From NCBI GenBank assembly GCA_035079385.1, contig JAVHKY010000063.1, forward strand, positions 62,001 through 126,000: a DNA stretch of 64,000 nucleotides, written 5' to 3'. The notes under the pieces are model-generated. The model was not told where the DNA came from and searched no databases. It saw only the letters and a program-made list of their open reading frames with translations. Below are positions 28,585 through 40,800 of the stretch, piece after piece. This DNA comes from Aspidiotus rigidus (lineage: Eukaryota > Arthropoda > Insecta > Hemiptera > Diaspididae). A program made the position numbers and the translations under genes. How positions within the stretch are numbered: position 1 is the stretch's first letter; every line of letters begins with the position of its first letter.

Positions 28585-28655
28585 AAGATTTGAAAAAACT
28601 TTACGGAGACACGAAATTAAAAATTGCGTGTCTCCGTAAAGTTTTTTCAAATCTT
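28585..28655. repeat. Perfect 29-bp inverted repeat with 13-nt spacer
   Basis: The left arm 28585-28613 (starts AAGATTTGAAAAAACTTTAC, ends GGAGACACG) is matched base for base by the inverse at 28627-28655. The spacer is AAATTAAAAATTG. A transcript would form an uninterrupted 29-bp hairpin with a 13-nt loop. It may be a tiny foldback transposon or a recently formed hairpin. The perfect arms imply youth or conversion. The stem is compatible in size with small-RNA precursors, but nothing else here shows that. Confidence 0.85.
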
Positions 28656-29167
28656 GTTCATGGCTCGCAACGGTCCTATTATAGAATTCTTTTCTAAAAT
28701 TTCAGTCAGTCGCGTGGATGGAGAGAATCAGAGGTTTTATGATTTCTTTTCAATAGAAGCGGAGATGCGAACTTTTTGAGAATAAACTCGTAGTGTCGGG
28801 CAACAAAAGAATTAGATTGTAAAAAAGGATAAAATTTTTGATCTTAATTTTCACGCTCATTAGTTCAAAGATATTTGATAACGAGTGAGAAGCTTGAAAT
28901 TGAGTAGATCTTTCGAGCCATTGGTTCATGTAGGGAAAAGATGCTCGTATGAGAGAAAATGAGAAAGATTATTAGGTATGAGTTTACTTAAATGGAAGAC
29001 CGCGGAGTGGACAGGGTTCTCTAGATGAAATTCTTTAATCTTTGTCCTACTGATCACACTTTATTTAAACCCCAAAAGTTGTTCATAAGTAATTTAATTG
29101 GACACTAGCGGGAGGGGAGGATTATGAAACTATGAAAAAGGCATAAATTTTTGCAGGGTTTGAATCT

Positions 29168-29329
29168 CAGGGGCGGATTTACGGGGGGGGGAGGGACAGG
29201 GGGAACGTTCCCTCCCCAAAACCTCCAAAAAAGACTGTAATTGTTCAATTTGACTATATTTGCGAGGAAAAAAATTGTAGAACAATGGAAGTTCCCTCCC
29301 CCCCAAATGTACCCGTAAGTCCGCCCCTG
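29168..29329. mobile_element. 162-bp MITE with CAGGGGCGGATTTACGGG termini
   Basis: The left terminus CAGGGGCGGATTTACGGG is repeated inverted at the right as CCCGTAAGTCCGCCCCTG with one mismatch. AATCT occurs immediately outside both ends (29163-29167 and 29330-29334). The CAGGGGCGG start is typical of hAT-related MITEs, although hAT elements normally make an 8-bp duplication and I can see only 5 bp, so superfamily is tentative. A G-rich/C-rich pair inside strengthens the foldback. Confidence 0.75.
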
Positions 29330-29334
29330 AATCT

Positions 29335-30405
29335 AGGACCTCTTGCACATAAGGCTTTCTTATCAGGCTTCTGAACCTAGTTGTAGAAGGCTTCAGTATA
29401 CGTTCGCAAAAGCCTTGTGTACTCGTCTCTATACCCTATTTTCTTCACAAATAAGGAGTGAAATTATAGTTGGATTATTATACACAGGAAAAAAAAACCT
29501 CTTAAAAATTTCTGTACACTTGAGTAAAGCAGAGGCAAGAGATTTCAAGTTTAAACCTAACTAGGGAGTAACAGAAGTGCATGCCTCCTCCCTTAAATCT
29601 AGTAATCCTGTGAAGATGATCTCTATCATTAATTGATTGGAAACATTCAAATGTAAATGATCAGTGAGAATTCATTTTTATCTTACAAACTCTTTGAATC
29701 GTATTTCACAAAACGTATTTCCTTTTATCATTAGATATAATTAATGAATATAGGGGTACCGGTACATATAGGCTACATAATTTCTCTTGCCGTTACGGAC
29801 GTCTATCATACGAAAGTGATGGCCACATTTAGAAGTCATCGTTCAGTGATTTTATGTTATAGTTACTGCCCAACGCTGCCCAGCATAGTATTAACCCAGA
29901 AATAATGGCGACGCGAAACTAATACGAGCATCTCGAACGGATGTATTACAAATCTTCAAGTTATTTAATAAGAAGTAGAATTAGTGCAACTTTCACGTAA
30001 ATTGTCGAAGACAAGATAGAAAAAATTAGTGTACAGGCTAGTAAGCTTGAGAAAAGTGAAAATTTCTACAAATAATGTACAGGACATTTTTTCATCTATG
30101 TAGCTCAATGTACGCATCATGCGACCTCGATTGGCTCGCAGTTGATTTATTCGTTCGACTGGAAGCAACATCAAAGATACAATAAGTTAGTATAAAATGA
30201 GTACTTGGAAAATATAAAGTGTAATTTGAGTGAATAGACCTACTCAGTAACGGGTACTCGTTCAACTTTCGTACTTGGTAGGCCTACAAGCATAGATAGA
30301 GCGCGAATTAGTAAAGTAGGTATATTACGAGCATCATTATTTATTTTATAATAATCTTGTTATGCAGAATAGATAGGTAGGCTCAGCCTATAAATACCTA
30401 TTATC

Positions 30406-30439
<34 letters not shown>

Positions 30440-32344
30440 GCGCAGCAACGGAGTGTGCCTTCGAATACACTCGCCGACAAGGATACGTAGCAATCATTCC
30501 TCATTACAGCGGTTATCCTAGTTTACAATTTTTTGGCTCATTTTATGTCGTGCTGTATTCATATCATTATTACGTCGACTAAGTACGCCTCAATACGCTT
30601 TTCACCAAAGCGAATTTAAAATGGGGACATGATGTAAGAGGCATCGGTACCGAAGAATTCCAAATGCTGTTTTTTTTACTACCGATTGCCTATTTTATTA
30701 TTATTTCTTGCGCGAAGCAAAAATTTGCACAATAAAACACGCGACTCAGCACGCATAAAATATGCAAAATACAATTCTTTAAAATGTTATTCTACAATAC
30801 CTTTGCTAGATGACGCAAAAATATGATGATAAAAATTTTTCGAAATATCTTTTAGGTCACTAACGAGTGCAGTGGTCCGTTTCTTCCAACTGTCTGCAGG
30901 AGAGATTGTCAAATGAGGTACTCGTTGAGGACATTTTAACACATAATTTTGCAGCTGCGGCAGCCGCTCGAAAACGTTGCGACATGCGTTTTTTCTCTTG
31001 TTTCTTTTTCCACTGAAATATAAAATCATGAAATATCAAAATACAAATTGGCTTCAGCTACATACGAATTTCGGAAGTTCGCTTTCCGAAAAACTTTGTT
31101 GGACGATTTTGATCTTCACTTAGCAACTAGATCCTACATGGTATTTCATAAAAGGCTGACCATCTGCGGTAAAGTTTTCTCTGACCAAGTAATCATAAGC
31201 AACGGTTTGTTTCACGAGACAACAACGTGGCGTACCAGCACATTATCGAAAAAATCTTTCATCTTTCTAGAATCTCTCTTTTCATTTCTCCTATAGTATT
31301 TTCTACTCTCAGCTTGATATAATTCAAAAGGCGAAGTTTACATCTCTAATCCCGTGAACATTTTTGGGATCAAAAACAGTTGACACAAGCATCGATATTC
31401 ATACTTGGTACCCTTTGAACAACAATATACCGACATCGAAAAGGCCGAGATACATGTAGCAGATTTCACTCATGAAAGTTTTCCGAGTGAAGGCCATTGC
31501 TTCTACTCCACCTTTTCAATTTGCTCGCGTTACAGGAGTTAGCCCGTAACGAAACTCTCTTAGAATCTCTGTACACAATCAGCACTTTCTCCACCAAATT
31601 GGCGGAACGGAGTCCTGTGCAGGACATTTATCGACTTATCTAGTGAAAAACCAGGTATTACTCCCGACGCAGTTTTGACTGACAAACCCAGGAATGAATT
31701 TTCTCGACGTTTATACGTCTCAGATCACCGTGAGACTAGTAAAAATATTTCAGGTTTCCTTATACATATGTATCTAGATTTATTATACTTATCGTCATTG
31801 AGGTACCAAACTGTGGTGTTGAAAGAAATTGTGACACCAGAAATTTCGTTCAGGTACCAATAAATGGTGCTTGAACATTTTTCAATGGGAAAGAGCGGAA
31901 ATGGGTGCTAGCGTTATCTACAGACAAAATACAGAAAATTGTGTTGGTCCTTAAAGGGGGGTATTTTCCTACTCATATACAAATTAGTGCGTAGTATTTT
32001 TAACGAGATGGCGATTGTTATTAAATACACATTAAATAATTACAAGCAGTTCACGCAGCAGCGTATATTGGTGGAAGGTTATATAAGTTACACGCGTACA
32101 GATACCAGACCTTTGGCAACATAGCATATACGCTAACAATAATACTATGTAAATCAATTAAAAGAAAGTTGTCGACAAGACGAGATTGCTGTTCTATGTC
32201 AATATCACTGTTCAGCAGATAGTCCAGTCAAATTGCTGGACATAATTGCGACAGTACATTTCTTTTTGTGAAAATCATCAAAGAGACCACCTACTGGAAA
32301 GAGTGCTAAAAGATAGAAATATATCGATATGAGTACGATCCGAA
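29335..32344. other. Non-coding interval
   Basis: No supportable gene. A (TTA)n tract lies at about 30407-30439. The largest frame (30787-31029, minus, 80 aa) has no recognisable domain. Confidence 0.4.
30407..30439. repeat. (TTA)n microsatellite
   Basis: About eleven TTA units, uninterrupted. Confidence 0.9.
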
Positions 32345-32674
32345 ATACTGCACTACTGCGTGTGGGCCAGTGTACGTTATGCGGGAGAAGCGTGGATAAT
32401 GTCAGAAGCTGTTAAGAAGAAACTGCAGGTATTCGAACTATGGTGTTACAGACACATGCTCAGATTGTCGTGGACACAGAAAGTCAGGAACATGGATGTA
32501 TGGGAACGGGTCGGAGTTGTGGAACCCTTATTGCTGAGAATGGTGGAAACAACAAAGAAAACGTTCATCAAAAGGAAGATGGAGGAGGATGAACTATTCC
32601 GGCTAGTAGCAACGGGAAAAATTCTAGGGAAGCGCTCTAAGGGAAGAAGAAGCAGCCTGCTGAAGGATGTATAA
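32345..32674 (+). pseudogene. 3' end of a non-LTR retrotransposon reverse transcriptase
   Basis: The translated frame (105 codons, no start needed) shows the C-terminal segment shared by many insect endonuclease-reverse transcriptases of RTE-like LINEs. It has a 'YAGEAWIMSEAVKKKLQVFE' stretch (family: YGCETWTLxKxxxKRLxAFE), then WCYRHMLRLSWTQKV (family: WCYRRMLRISWTDKV) and NMDVWERVG. It ends with GKRSKGRRSSL (family: GKRSRGRRR). Catalytic RT motifs and the endonuclease are absent, so this is a 5'-truncated copy, as usual for LINEs. No obvious A tail follows. The exact clade is uncertain. Confidence 0.7.
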
Positions 32675-32765
32675 AGTTATAATAACTTGTCAGCAATTTT
32701 TGCGATATTTGTAACTTGTTATAGTTGTCTCAAAGGCTAACTCCTGTCAGGGAGATGGCGACCAA

Positions 32766-33096
32766 TTGGGATTTAAACTTAGAGTTTCATAAGTTGGTAG
32801 CCCTGCGAAAAATTTAAGTGATCGCGTAGCGGCTACCATAAGGAGACAGCAAAATGTAAACGTTTTTTACAAGAATTAAAGAGTGTTTTATGAAAATATA
32901 CGTCCTACATTTTATTCTAATATCATTAGAAAATTAATTTTTCCCCAAATCAACTTGATAAATAGATTTTTCACTCTCTCGCGACAAATCAAAGCTTGCC
33001 GTTTTCCCAAACGTACGTGATCACTCAAATATTTACCTGCGCGCAGAAAGAGAGGAGTGATTTTGTAGCGCGCTCTAGTGCAGGTTTAAATCCCAA
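32766..33096. mobile_element. MITE with TTGGGATTTAAAC termini (copy 1)
   Basis: It begins ATTGGGATTTAAACTTAGAG, with GTTGGTAGCCCTG about 30 bp further in. It ends CTCTAGTGCAGGTTTAAATCCCAA. The outer 14-17 bp form an inverted repeat. The second copy at 47123-47397 shares both ends and the GTTGGTAGCCCTG block. There is no coding capacity. The target duplication cannot be fixed by eye. Confidence 0.65.
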
Positions 33097-33169
33097 TAAA
33101 TAATAAATGATGAAAATACTGAAGAGTTCTAAACCTCCTTTGTGACCATCGCTGCCCCTCAAAATTCAG

Positions 33170-33440
33170 TTTTTTGCAATTTTCTTGGAAACTACGCACT
33201 TTTAAGAAAAAGATTTCAAACAAAAGTTGTCCCTCGTTAAATTTCCTATAAGATAAACTACTCATTTGTTACTGTGCGTCTGTTATAGTTGTCTTAAAAA
33301 TCACCAACTAAACAGTATATTTTCAACTTTTGAAGCATTTTTTCTTACTTTTTTGTCATTTTCTCAAAAACTACGCATTTTAGAGAAAAAGTTTCAAACA
33401 AAAGTTGTTCCTCATCAAATTTACAATAAGATACATTGCT
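33170..33440. repeat. Diverged direct duplication of about 80 bp
   Basis: A block containing AACTACGCA, AGAAAAAG and TTTCAAACAAAAGTTGT at 33174-33255 recurs at 33357-33436 in the same orientation with about 80% similarity. The spacing is about 183 bp, so it may be two units of a diverged tandem repeat. Confidence 0.65.
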
Positions 33441-34372
33441 TACTTATTACTCTAAGTCTATTGGTCGGCTCAAAAATTTATGATTTATAGTAAATTCTCC
33501 ACGTAATATTTCATTCAAAGTGCAATAGTTTATCCCTAAAATAGTTTTCTATTGGGCAATGCGGGCAAAAATAACCAACGTAGGTAAGTATAGTCTGAAC
33601 ATCTTCTCTGAATCAGTCGCATTTTCTTCCAATTGCTACATTTAATCCACTCAATCGCAGCTCTCTGATCCTCTCACAACGGTCACCGCAGACTTAGATT
33701 CTCGGCTGTTCCTATCTCGGTATTGTTTTATGAACCTTTTTTTCAATAATCTACCACCGATTGTGGATTTCTGTACTCGTAAATTTAACCCGGTGTCCAA
33801 TTTCTTATAAATTTTACAAAGCTTTCTCGACATTATCATCTCGACAATGCCTTTGACGCAGCACCTCAGAATTCCAGATAAGTTTTTAGGCAAACGGCCA
33901 CGGAGGAGTTGCCAATAAGCTGCTTCCAATTAAATGGATACTGCATGACGGCCTTTTCAACTGTACCAATATTTTAACTGGATCTAAAACTCTACTTTAT
34001 GACCACGACTTACACTTTCTTTCAACCAAATTCACTGTCGAAGTTATGCTCATCCACGAATATTTAGTGCCGACACCAAAATATCATTCACTTTCTTCCT
34101 CGCTTTAAAATTTGACTCAGTTGGAAGATATCGAGATTTTTCGCGTAACAACTCTTCGAACTTCGTCTCTCTTTATCATATAATTCAACCGTAGCTCATA
34201 GACTTATTCAATTTCAACATGTCCTTTTTTTTTTAAATAGACGAACTTTTATCGCTATTTTGGAATCAGTAAGAAAAAGCGTGCTACCTAAAACGCTTGA
34301 AATTGGGCGAAACAGAATATGACGTATTTCTTTAACCATTTTTCAGCGATTTTTTTCTCGTGTCATAATATT
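33441..34372. other. 3' flank of the NACHT-WD gene
   Basis: Non-coding apart from a 92-codon minus frame at 33651-33929 that I could not join to the gene with phase-compatible splice sites. No clear polyadenylation signal was fixed by eye. Any 3' UTR of the gene should lie in this interval. Confidence 0.4.
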
Positions 34373-37300
34373 TCAGTAGAAATTTACCTCTTCGTCACGA
34401 GATGGCAGAGAAGACAAAAACAATTTCATATCTTCTTTGTCTGGGTCGGCAATAGCCAGCGTTGACAGGCAACCGTCTACAGTGCCAAGAAGGATAGCTC
34501 GACCGTCCTCTGTACTTTCTATAGCGCTTAGTTCCGTCTGAACGCGAAAATTTGCAATCAATTTAGCGTCTGTTCTCCTGTAATAAGGTACAAGAACAGT
34601 GCGTCACTTTCTACACACAAAATACGAGTAGAATACCTATCATAGGTTTAGAAAAATTCACCTGAATACACGAATTGTTTTCCGACCACTGTGGTAGTAC
34701 AGAACGTATTCATCCGTTTTGTTGAACATACAAATAACGGAGAAAACGCCCTCGGCAACTTTTGGAATAAACGTTCTTACCGTTGCGCCTTTTTTCAGCT
34801 CGATTAAATCGAGACCCCCTCTAAAATTCTCATAGGATGAAATTATAAATTTCTTAACAACAAAATAATAAAATTTATACTAAGTATATATTTACCTGGT
34901 GGGAGCGTAAAGACCGTAACGCCCGTCCTTCGTGCACATACCACCCCAACGTGGCACGTTCCTCGATATTTTCCGACTATTTATGTCAACTATGACTGCT
35001 CTATCAGGATCAATCAAGGCTATTTGATTGGCTCGTGTGGGCATCGCAACTAGGCACGAAACGTCCTTCAAATGATAGATAGAGACTGATCGGGAATATA
35101 ATTTCATACTAACCCGTACTTCGGGCCATATTTTATACGTAATATGAGGGAGGAAATTTGTGAGAGAATGAAACGTACTTTAACACTAGAATAACGCAGC
35201 GGGACTTTCGCAATTTGATCTCCAGTTTTACAACTAAAAACATACATCGCCTCTCGATGTCCCTTGTCAGCAGCCAGAACAACGATATTCGCTTGATCAC
35301 TAGTGACCACAGCCTCTATAAAAGGCTCCCCCGGCACATTACGAACTGTGAATTCGAACGAGTGCACTTGCTCCCCACCTATGAGACAAAAAATAATTAT
35401 CCGTTATTAAGCTAAACAACCTTTTGCACCATCGAACTAAGCACTGCTTACTAGGAATATCTCTAGTAATACAGGTAGCGGTCACGCGAGCTGGCGTTTC
35501 ACCTCCAAATAAGTGTGGTCTAGATACTGCAAAAAATTTAGCCTCGTTTTCCAAGAATGTTAGCTGCACGATTCCTGATTGAGCTTGCTTGTAAATTACT
35601 TGTTCCGTTAAACGGTTCCATATTAGAATGTTCCCCGATTCCGAGCAGACGATATATCTTCCCGTAAATCGAAGCAAAACTTTAATTAGTAGGTTTTCAA
35701 ATGCACGCGGAGAGGGTGCGCTTCACGTAGTATTTATAGGTCCGTTATTTACTTTCCGTCAGGCGTAATGAGCGCGTGGGTTACAATAGCGCCAAGCGGA
35801 CTGTCAGCCAGTTGCGAAATTAATCTTCCAACCAAAATGTCCCATACGCCGACGCAGCTTCGTGTGACGGTTACCGCAACACCGACAGACTGCGCAATGC
35901 TGGATTAAAAATAAAATCATTAAAGCTGACAAACGATAGCTCGAAGAAAAGAGCATGAATTGCAGTTTACCTAATCGAGTTAATTAATAATTCGTGTCTG
36001 TCGATCGAATGGACCTGCTCGAAAATATTATTGATATTCCACACCTTCACGGAACGATCTATAGACGAGGTAATTACCTGGTCAAAGGCGACAGTAATGT
36101 TGAAATTTATGAGAAATAACATATAGTATGGCTGAACAGGTGCAGTAATTTACAGTCTTATACCGAATTCCAGTTTGCGATGGTTAGAGACTCTAACGAA
36201 ATAATGCGACCGAAGTGCGCGTCTAATATTTTCACCAGCTCAGCAGTTTTCAAACTCCATACGTACAAATTTCGCCTAGTGAAAGAAAATACTTATGCAC
36301 ACGAAGATTGGAAAATATCATGTAGTTTATCACTACCTATTCATATTCAATCTGTCACATGCAATATATTTTCCCTGATGTAGATTAAAACTTTTTACGA
36401 AGCTGTAATCATACACCGCATTCATTTACGGATGAGGTCAGTTTATAAAGACAGATAATTAAGGGAGAGGAGGAATTTGCTTCTTTTACTAAATTAATTC
36501 ACATTACTTTAAAGTAGGATTAGGTACATATTTTCATGCTCAAATATTTTTAGAAAGTAGGTAATTACTTTTTTTTTAGATTTAGAATATTTCTATGGAT
36601 GACAGAAAATACTTTGTAGTCTAAAAAGCAACTCGTACCTTACACCTGCTAAAACATATTCTTTTTTTTGCGACAACATGCATGAGTTTGATTTTGTCAT
36701 TCTTGCCACAATGTTACGAATTCCGTGAGGTAATCGTAGCAGTACTGTTCGTCCATCTGATTCAAGGTCCCATACAATGAAACCGCTGGCCAAAGTACCG
36801 AACAGATGGTCTTCAGTTTTGTTAAGCTTTAATTGCAGCAGAATATCTTTGGAGTTGACTTCTAGAAGATGAATGAACTATATTAGGGTCTATGAGACTT
36901 TTGAACCTACTGATCGGTATTTCGAAAATACAATGAGAAAATTGAAAATTCAGTAAGATTGATCGTCCGGCCGAAGAATACAATCACAATGACCAAAAAA
37001 ATATAGTAGCACTCGGAAAATAGCGATTAAAACTAAATTATAACCAATATTACTGGAAATGGGGCGTTATTTTGATTAAAAAACCAAGAACGGACCAGAG
37101 TCACAATGTTTCTTTGTCAGATCTACTATAAATTTTTCTCGCTGAATTAAAAATTTTTTTCTTCATTTTATGGTCGAAAAGTACCTCTTAGCGCCCTCTT
37201 AATAGTGGTAAACATGAGTCATATCGAACGTGGTTTTCATTTCGCACCTAGGGAGTTTTTTTTTTTTTTTTTTTTCGTTTTCATATCGCACCTAGGGAAT

Positions 37301-37769
37301 ATTGACAAGCTATCATCTATCTTATGATCTTCAAAAATACCCTTGTTTTCTACTTTTTGATTGTAAATGAGGAAAAATCTCATACGCAACACACGGTTAG
37401 AAACGGCTATTTCTTGATTTGTATGACTTATCAAGAAATTGCTCATTTCTAACCCTTGTAGCGCAAATAACTATTTCCTCCGCACACTAGTAAGGTACGC
37501 TACGTTAAATTTTTGGGCTCAAAAATTTTTCAAGGTTTCTAAACGGTATGTTAATCTAACTAGCTGACAGGCTCGTTTTTTCGTCTTCAACCCTCACCAG
37601 CATAAATAAGTGGAGCAGGAGACACTCACGTAACAAGTATAAATTTATTCTCGGTCAATACAAAACACAATTAAAATAAAAGAAAAAAAGGAAATAAAAT
37701 GGGGTTAAATTTTGAGGTCAAAAGAAGTCGAAAACAAAAGAAGAAACGAAAATATAGGGTAAAAAATAA

Positions 37770-37811
<42 letters not shown>

Positions 37812-40800
37812 GAAAATAAGTAAAAATGAAAAAGAAAATTTAAAATTTAGGTAACGCGAGAAACTAGAATTTTTAAAAAGAAAGAAGGGTTTGAATATTT
37901 GGTGACACGAGAGGCAACACGACCGGTTTCGTTCGACGGCGTCGAACATCCATTCTTTATATTATTTTATTTTTTACCCTATATTTTCGTTTATTCTTTT
38001 GTTTTTGACTTCTTTTGACCTCAAAATTTAACCCCATTTTATTTCCTTTTTTTCTTTTATTTTAATTGTGTTTTGTATTGACCGAGAATAAATTTATACT
38101 TGTTACGCGAGTGTCTCCTGCTCCACTTAATTATGAACTGCCCACGTACTCACGAGGAGTCCGTCTCATTCTCTCCTCACCAGCATGTCTTACCCTAAAA
38201 TTTCATGGGAAATGATAGTAATATGAAAAGACAAGTTACGGACTCTCGGCTCATGTACATATAATCTCGTAGTAATGGATTTTAGACTAACTAATTGACA
38301 GGCTCGTTTCCAATAATATTTCTTAGCCCAATATAAAGTTATACTTCATGCAAATTGAAATACGTTTTCAGTTTAGTTTAGCCTGGTACGTGTTTGTCAA
38401 ACTGTGTGGTAAGCTTTCTAGCTGACGGACAAATAAACCCTAACACAGTCCAGTATGTACAATACTAGATCGCTGGGAGGATACCCGAGCGTTAATTCTG
38501 GAACTAGGGGTAGGGTTGAGATGTAAACCTGCACGGTGAAAATATTTCAGGTTTCAAGATTATGGTTGTACGGACATCCAAATACAAATCTCAAAATTAG
38601 TGCAGGGTTTTAGAGAAGTCATGAAACATATAAAAAAAATTCTATCTTATATCTTGCTGGCAGCAGGTTTTTAATTGTAATAAAAAGAAAAAAAAAAAAC
38701 TCCATATCTTTCATTTCATTCATAACCTTCAGAAAAACAGAGAGAAAAAAAATGAGAAGCTAGGAATACTTTCTGCTACAGAAAGAAAAAAGGAAAAGTG
38801 AGATAAAATTGAAGCTTCCAAGTGTACAAAAATATCTCTAATGAAAAGAAAAAAGACGACGACCGTTGAGTAAATTTTCGTGAAATAAAACTAATAATTT
38901 AAGTCTACGGAAGAGATGTGTTGATACTGAAATAAATTTTAAGGAATGTTAGAAAATGTTGACCTGGTAAAGAAAGCGTTCTCGAGAGCGTCCATGTCTT
39001 TGATTTGTCATCGTGAATATATTCAGTCACGCAGCAAGAGTTTTCCCGACTGCAGCAGAATAACTTCTTATTATTGGCTAACATCGCGTAACAACTGAGA
39101 AAATGGGGTAAACGTCAGTCGGTGTAAACATAAAAGGAGCGAAATTTATCAAAAATTTCAGTGGTCTTAGGAATCGAATGACTGAATTTAAAAACGTAAA
39201 TGATTTCGGTCAGTTAAACAGATCAATTGAACTAATCACACAAAAAAATTGACATTCCTCGTTGTCATACTTGAATGTATGAATGCTATAACTCCTGATA
39301 AATACAAAAGTCGAATAAGGTGAAAACCTGAAAAAAGAAATGTATTCATATTCTTCACCATCGACCACGGACTTTAATTTCAGTCGCGGATCGTCCAAAG
39401 TGTTAGACCAGAAGATCGTCCAAAACGTATCAACGGACTGAAAATTGGTATACAGTATCGGCCACCTGGACTCTTCGTTACTTTTGCACCTTGGAAAACA
39501 GAATTGATGAGAAGTTCGCACATTATACTGGCCACGTATTCTCAAAAATTGTTCAACAAACATTTGCTGCAAATTGCCACGAAAGTCAAATCGACACCAG
39601 CTGCGTTGGCCACTAACAAAAATTTGAGTATTCAACAAGAAAACGCTGACCACTGTCTCGTTCTTCTCTAATGCATTGGGTATGATGATAAATTCACTGG
39701 TAAGACAATTCAAAAGAACCGTCTGGAAAGGAAGAACATAATAAACTTCATATCCTGATAGGCTCGTCGTCTTTATTAAATTTTACAGACTTACTTCGTT
39801 ATAATTAGTATACGCAGCCGCATAACGATTATCAGGGCTCAAGCATAACTGCTGCATTATGCCTTCGAGACCGGGATTCACGTCGCGTGTCATATCACTG
39901 GTCGATACGTCCCACATGATAAATTTATTTGATATCGATACGATATAGCGGAAATCAGATGTCAAACAGAAATCGAATACAGCAAACTGATGTCCTTCGA
40001 GAGAATACTGCAAAGGTTTACGAAAGAAATTTTAGACTCTGCGCACGTAAAAATCGAGAGCTCGTGCCAAGAAGATGGTGAGAATACCTTTAATGGACCA
40101 CCAGGCGTATGCAAACAATGGTAGAAAGGAATTAAAGCGCAATCTTTTGGACCAGAGGTATCACACTCGTGAAGTAAACTTTTAACGTTTGGATTTGAAC
40201 CAATCTCAGGCAATAATCGGCCAATCAGTTGAGGTGCTAACATATCTGGGAAGGTGCTAAGAATGGCGCCTCCTAGTCGGAGTGCGTCGGCAACCAACAA
40301 CAGTTCTCTGCCGCGTAAAAAAGCATTCGGCTTCAACATACGGAAAATGAAGGGTCTCAAGAAGCAACGAATATAGGTACGAGACAGTAAAGAGAAGAGA
40401 GGAAAATAACGCTCACAGGGTGCGTCATCGGAGTTATGTAATTAAAAAATGAACCGTATACAGGTGGTTAAAAAGGGTTCTTAAAAGACATTCAGTTCAT
40501 AAGAAAAAAAATGTCAAATTATCAATTTGAAAAGTGCGACTTTCTTTCGAACCTAGACTAGGCTATGGAAAATAATAGGAAAAAATAAAGTTTCTATTCA
40601 AACATTCACAGACACAGAGGTGCATCACGATACCTTTCTCCCAACTACAAAATTCACACGATGATATTGCAAGAGATTGTTGAATTTTATCTGCGTAGAG
40701 TCAGTGGTGCGTAAAAAAGATACAAAGTATTGTATATCTCATGCAGATGTGGGATCAAAATATTTCAAAACTGCTTGCACATTCGCAATCGCAAAGGAGA

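Noticed and set aside
33085..33097. tRNA B-box-like GGTTTAAATCC
   Set aside because: It is the terminus of an inverted-repeat element; no cloverleaf can be drawn.
33651..33929. 92-codon minus frame just downstream of the NWD stop, as a possible last exon
   Set aside because: No acceptor in a phase that joins exon 27, and exon 27 already ends in a stop after the usual family terminus SLPSR.
37671..37949. 92-codon Phe/Ile-rich minus frame
   Set aside because: Produced by the ATA microsatellite and the poly-purine arm of the foldback element.
39210..39557. Extension of NWD exon 18 through the whole open frame
   Set aside because: Not excluded, but it lacks recognisable WD content beyond about 39558 and would lack a donor in the phase needed by exon 19.
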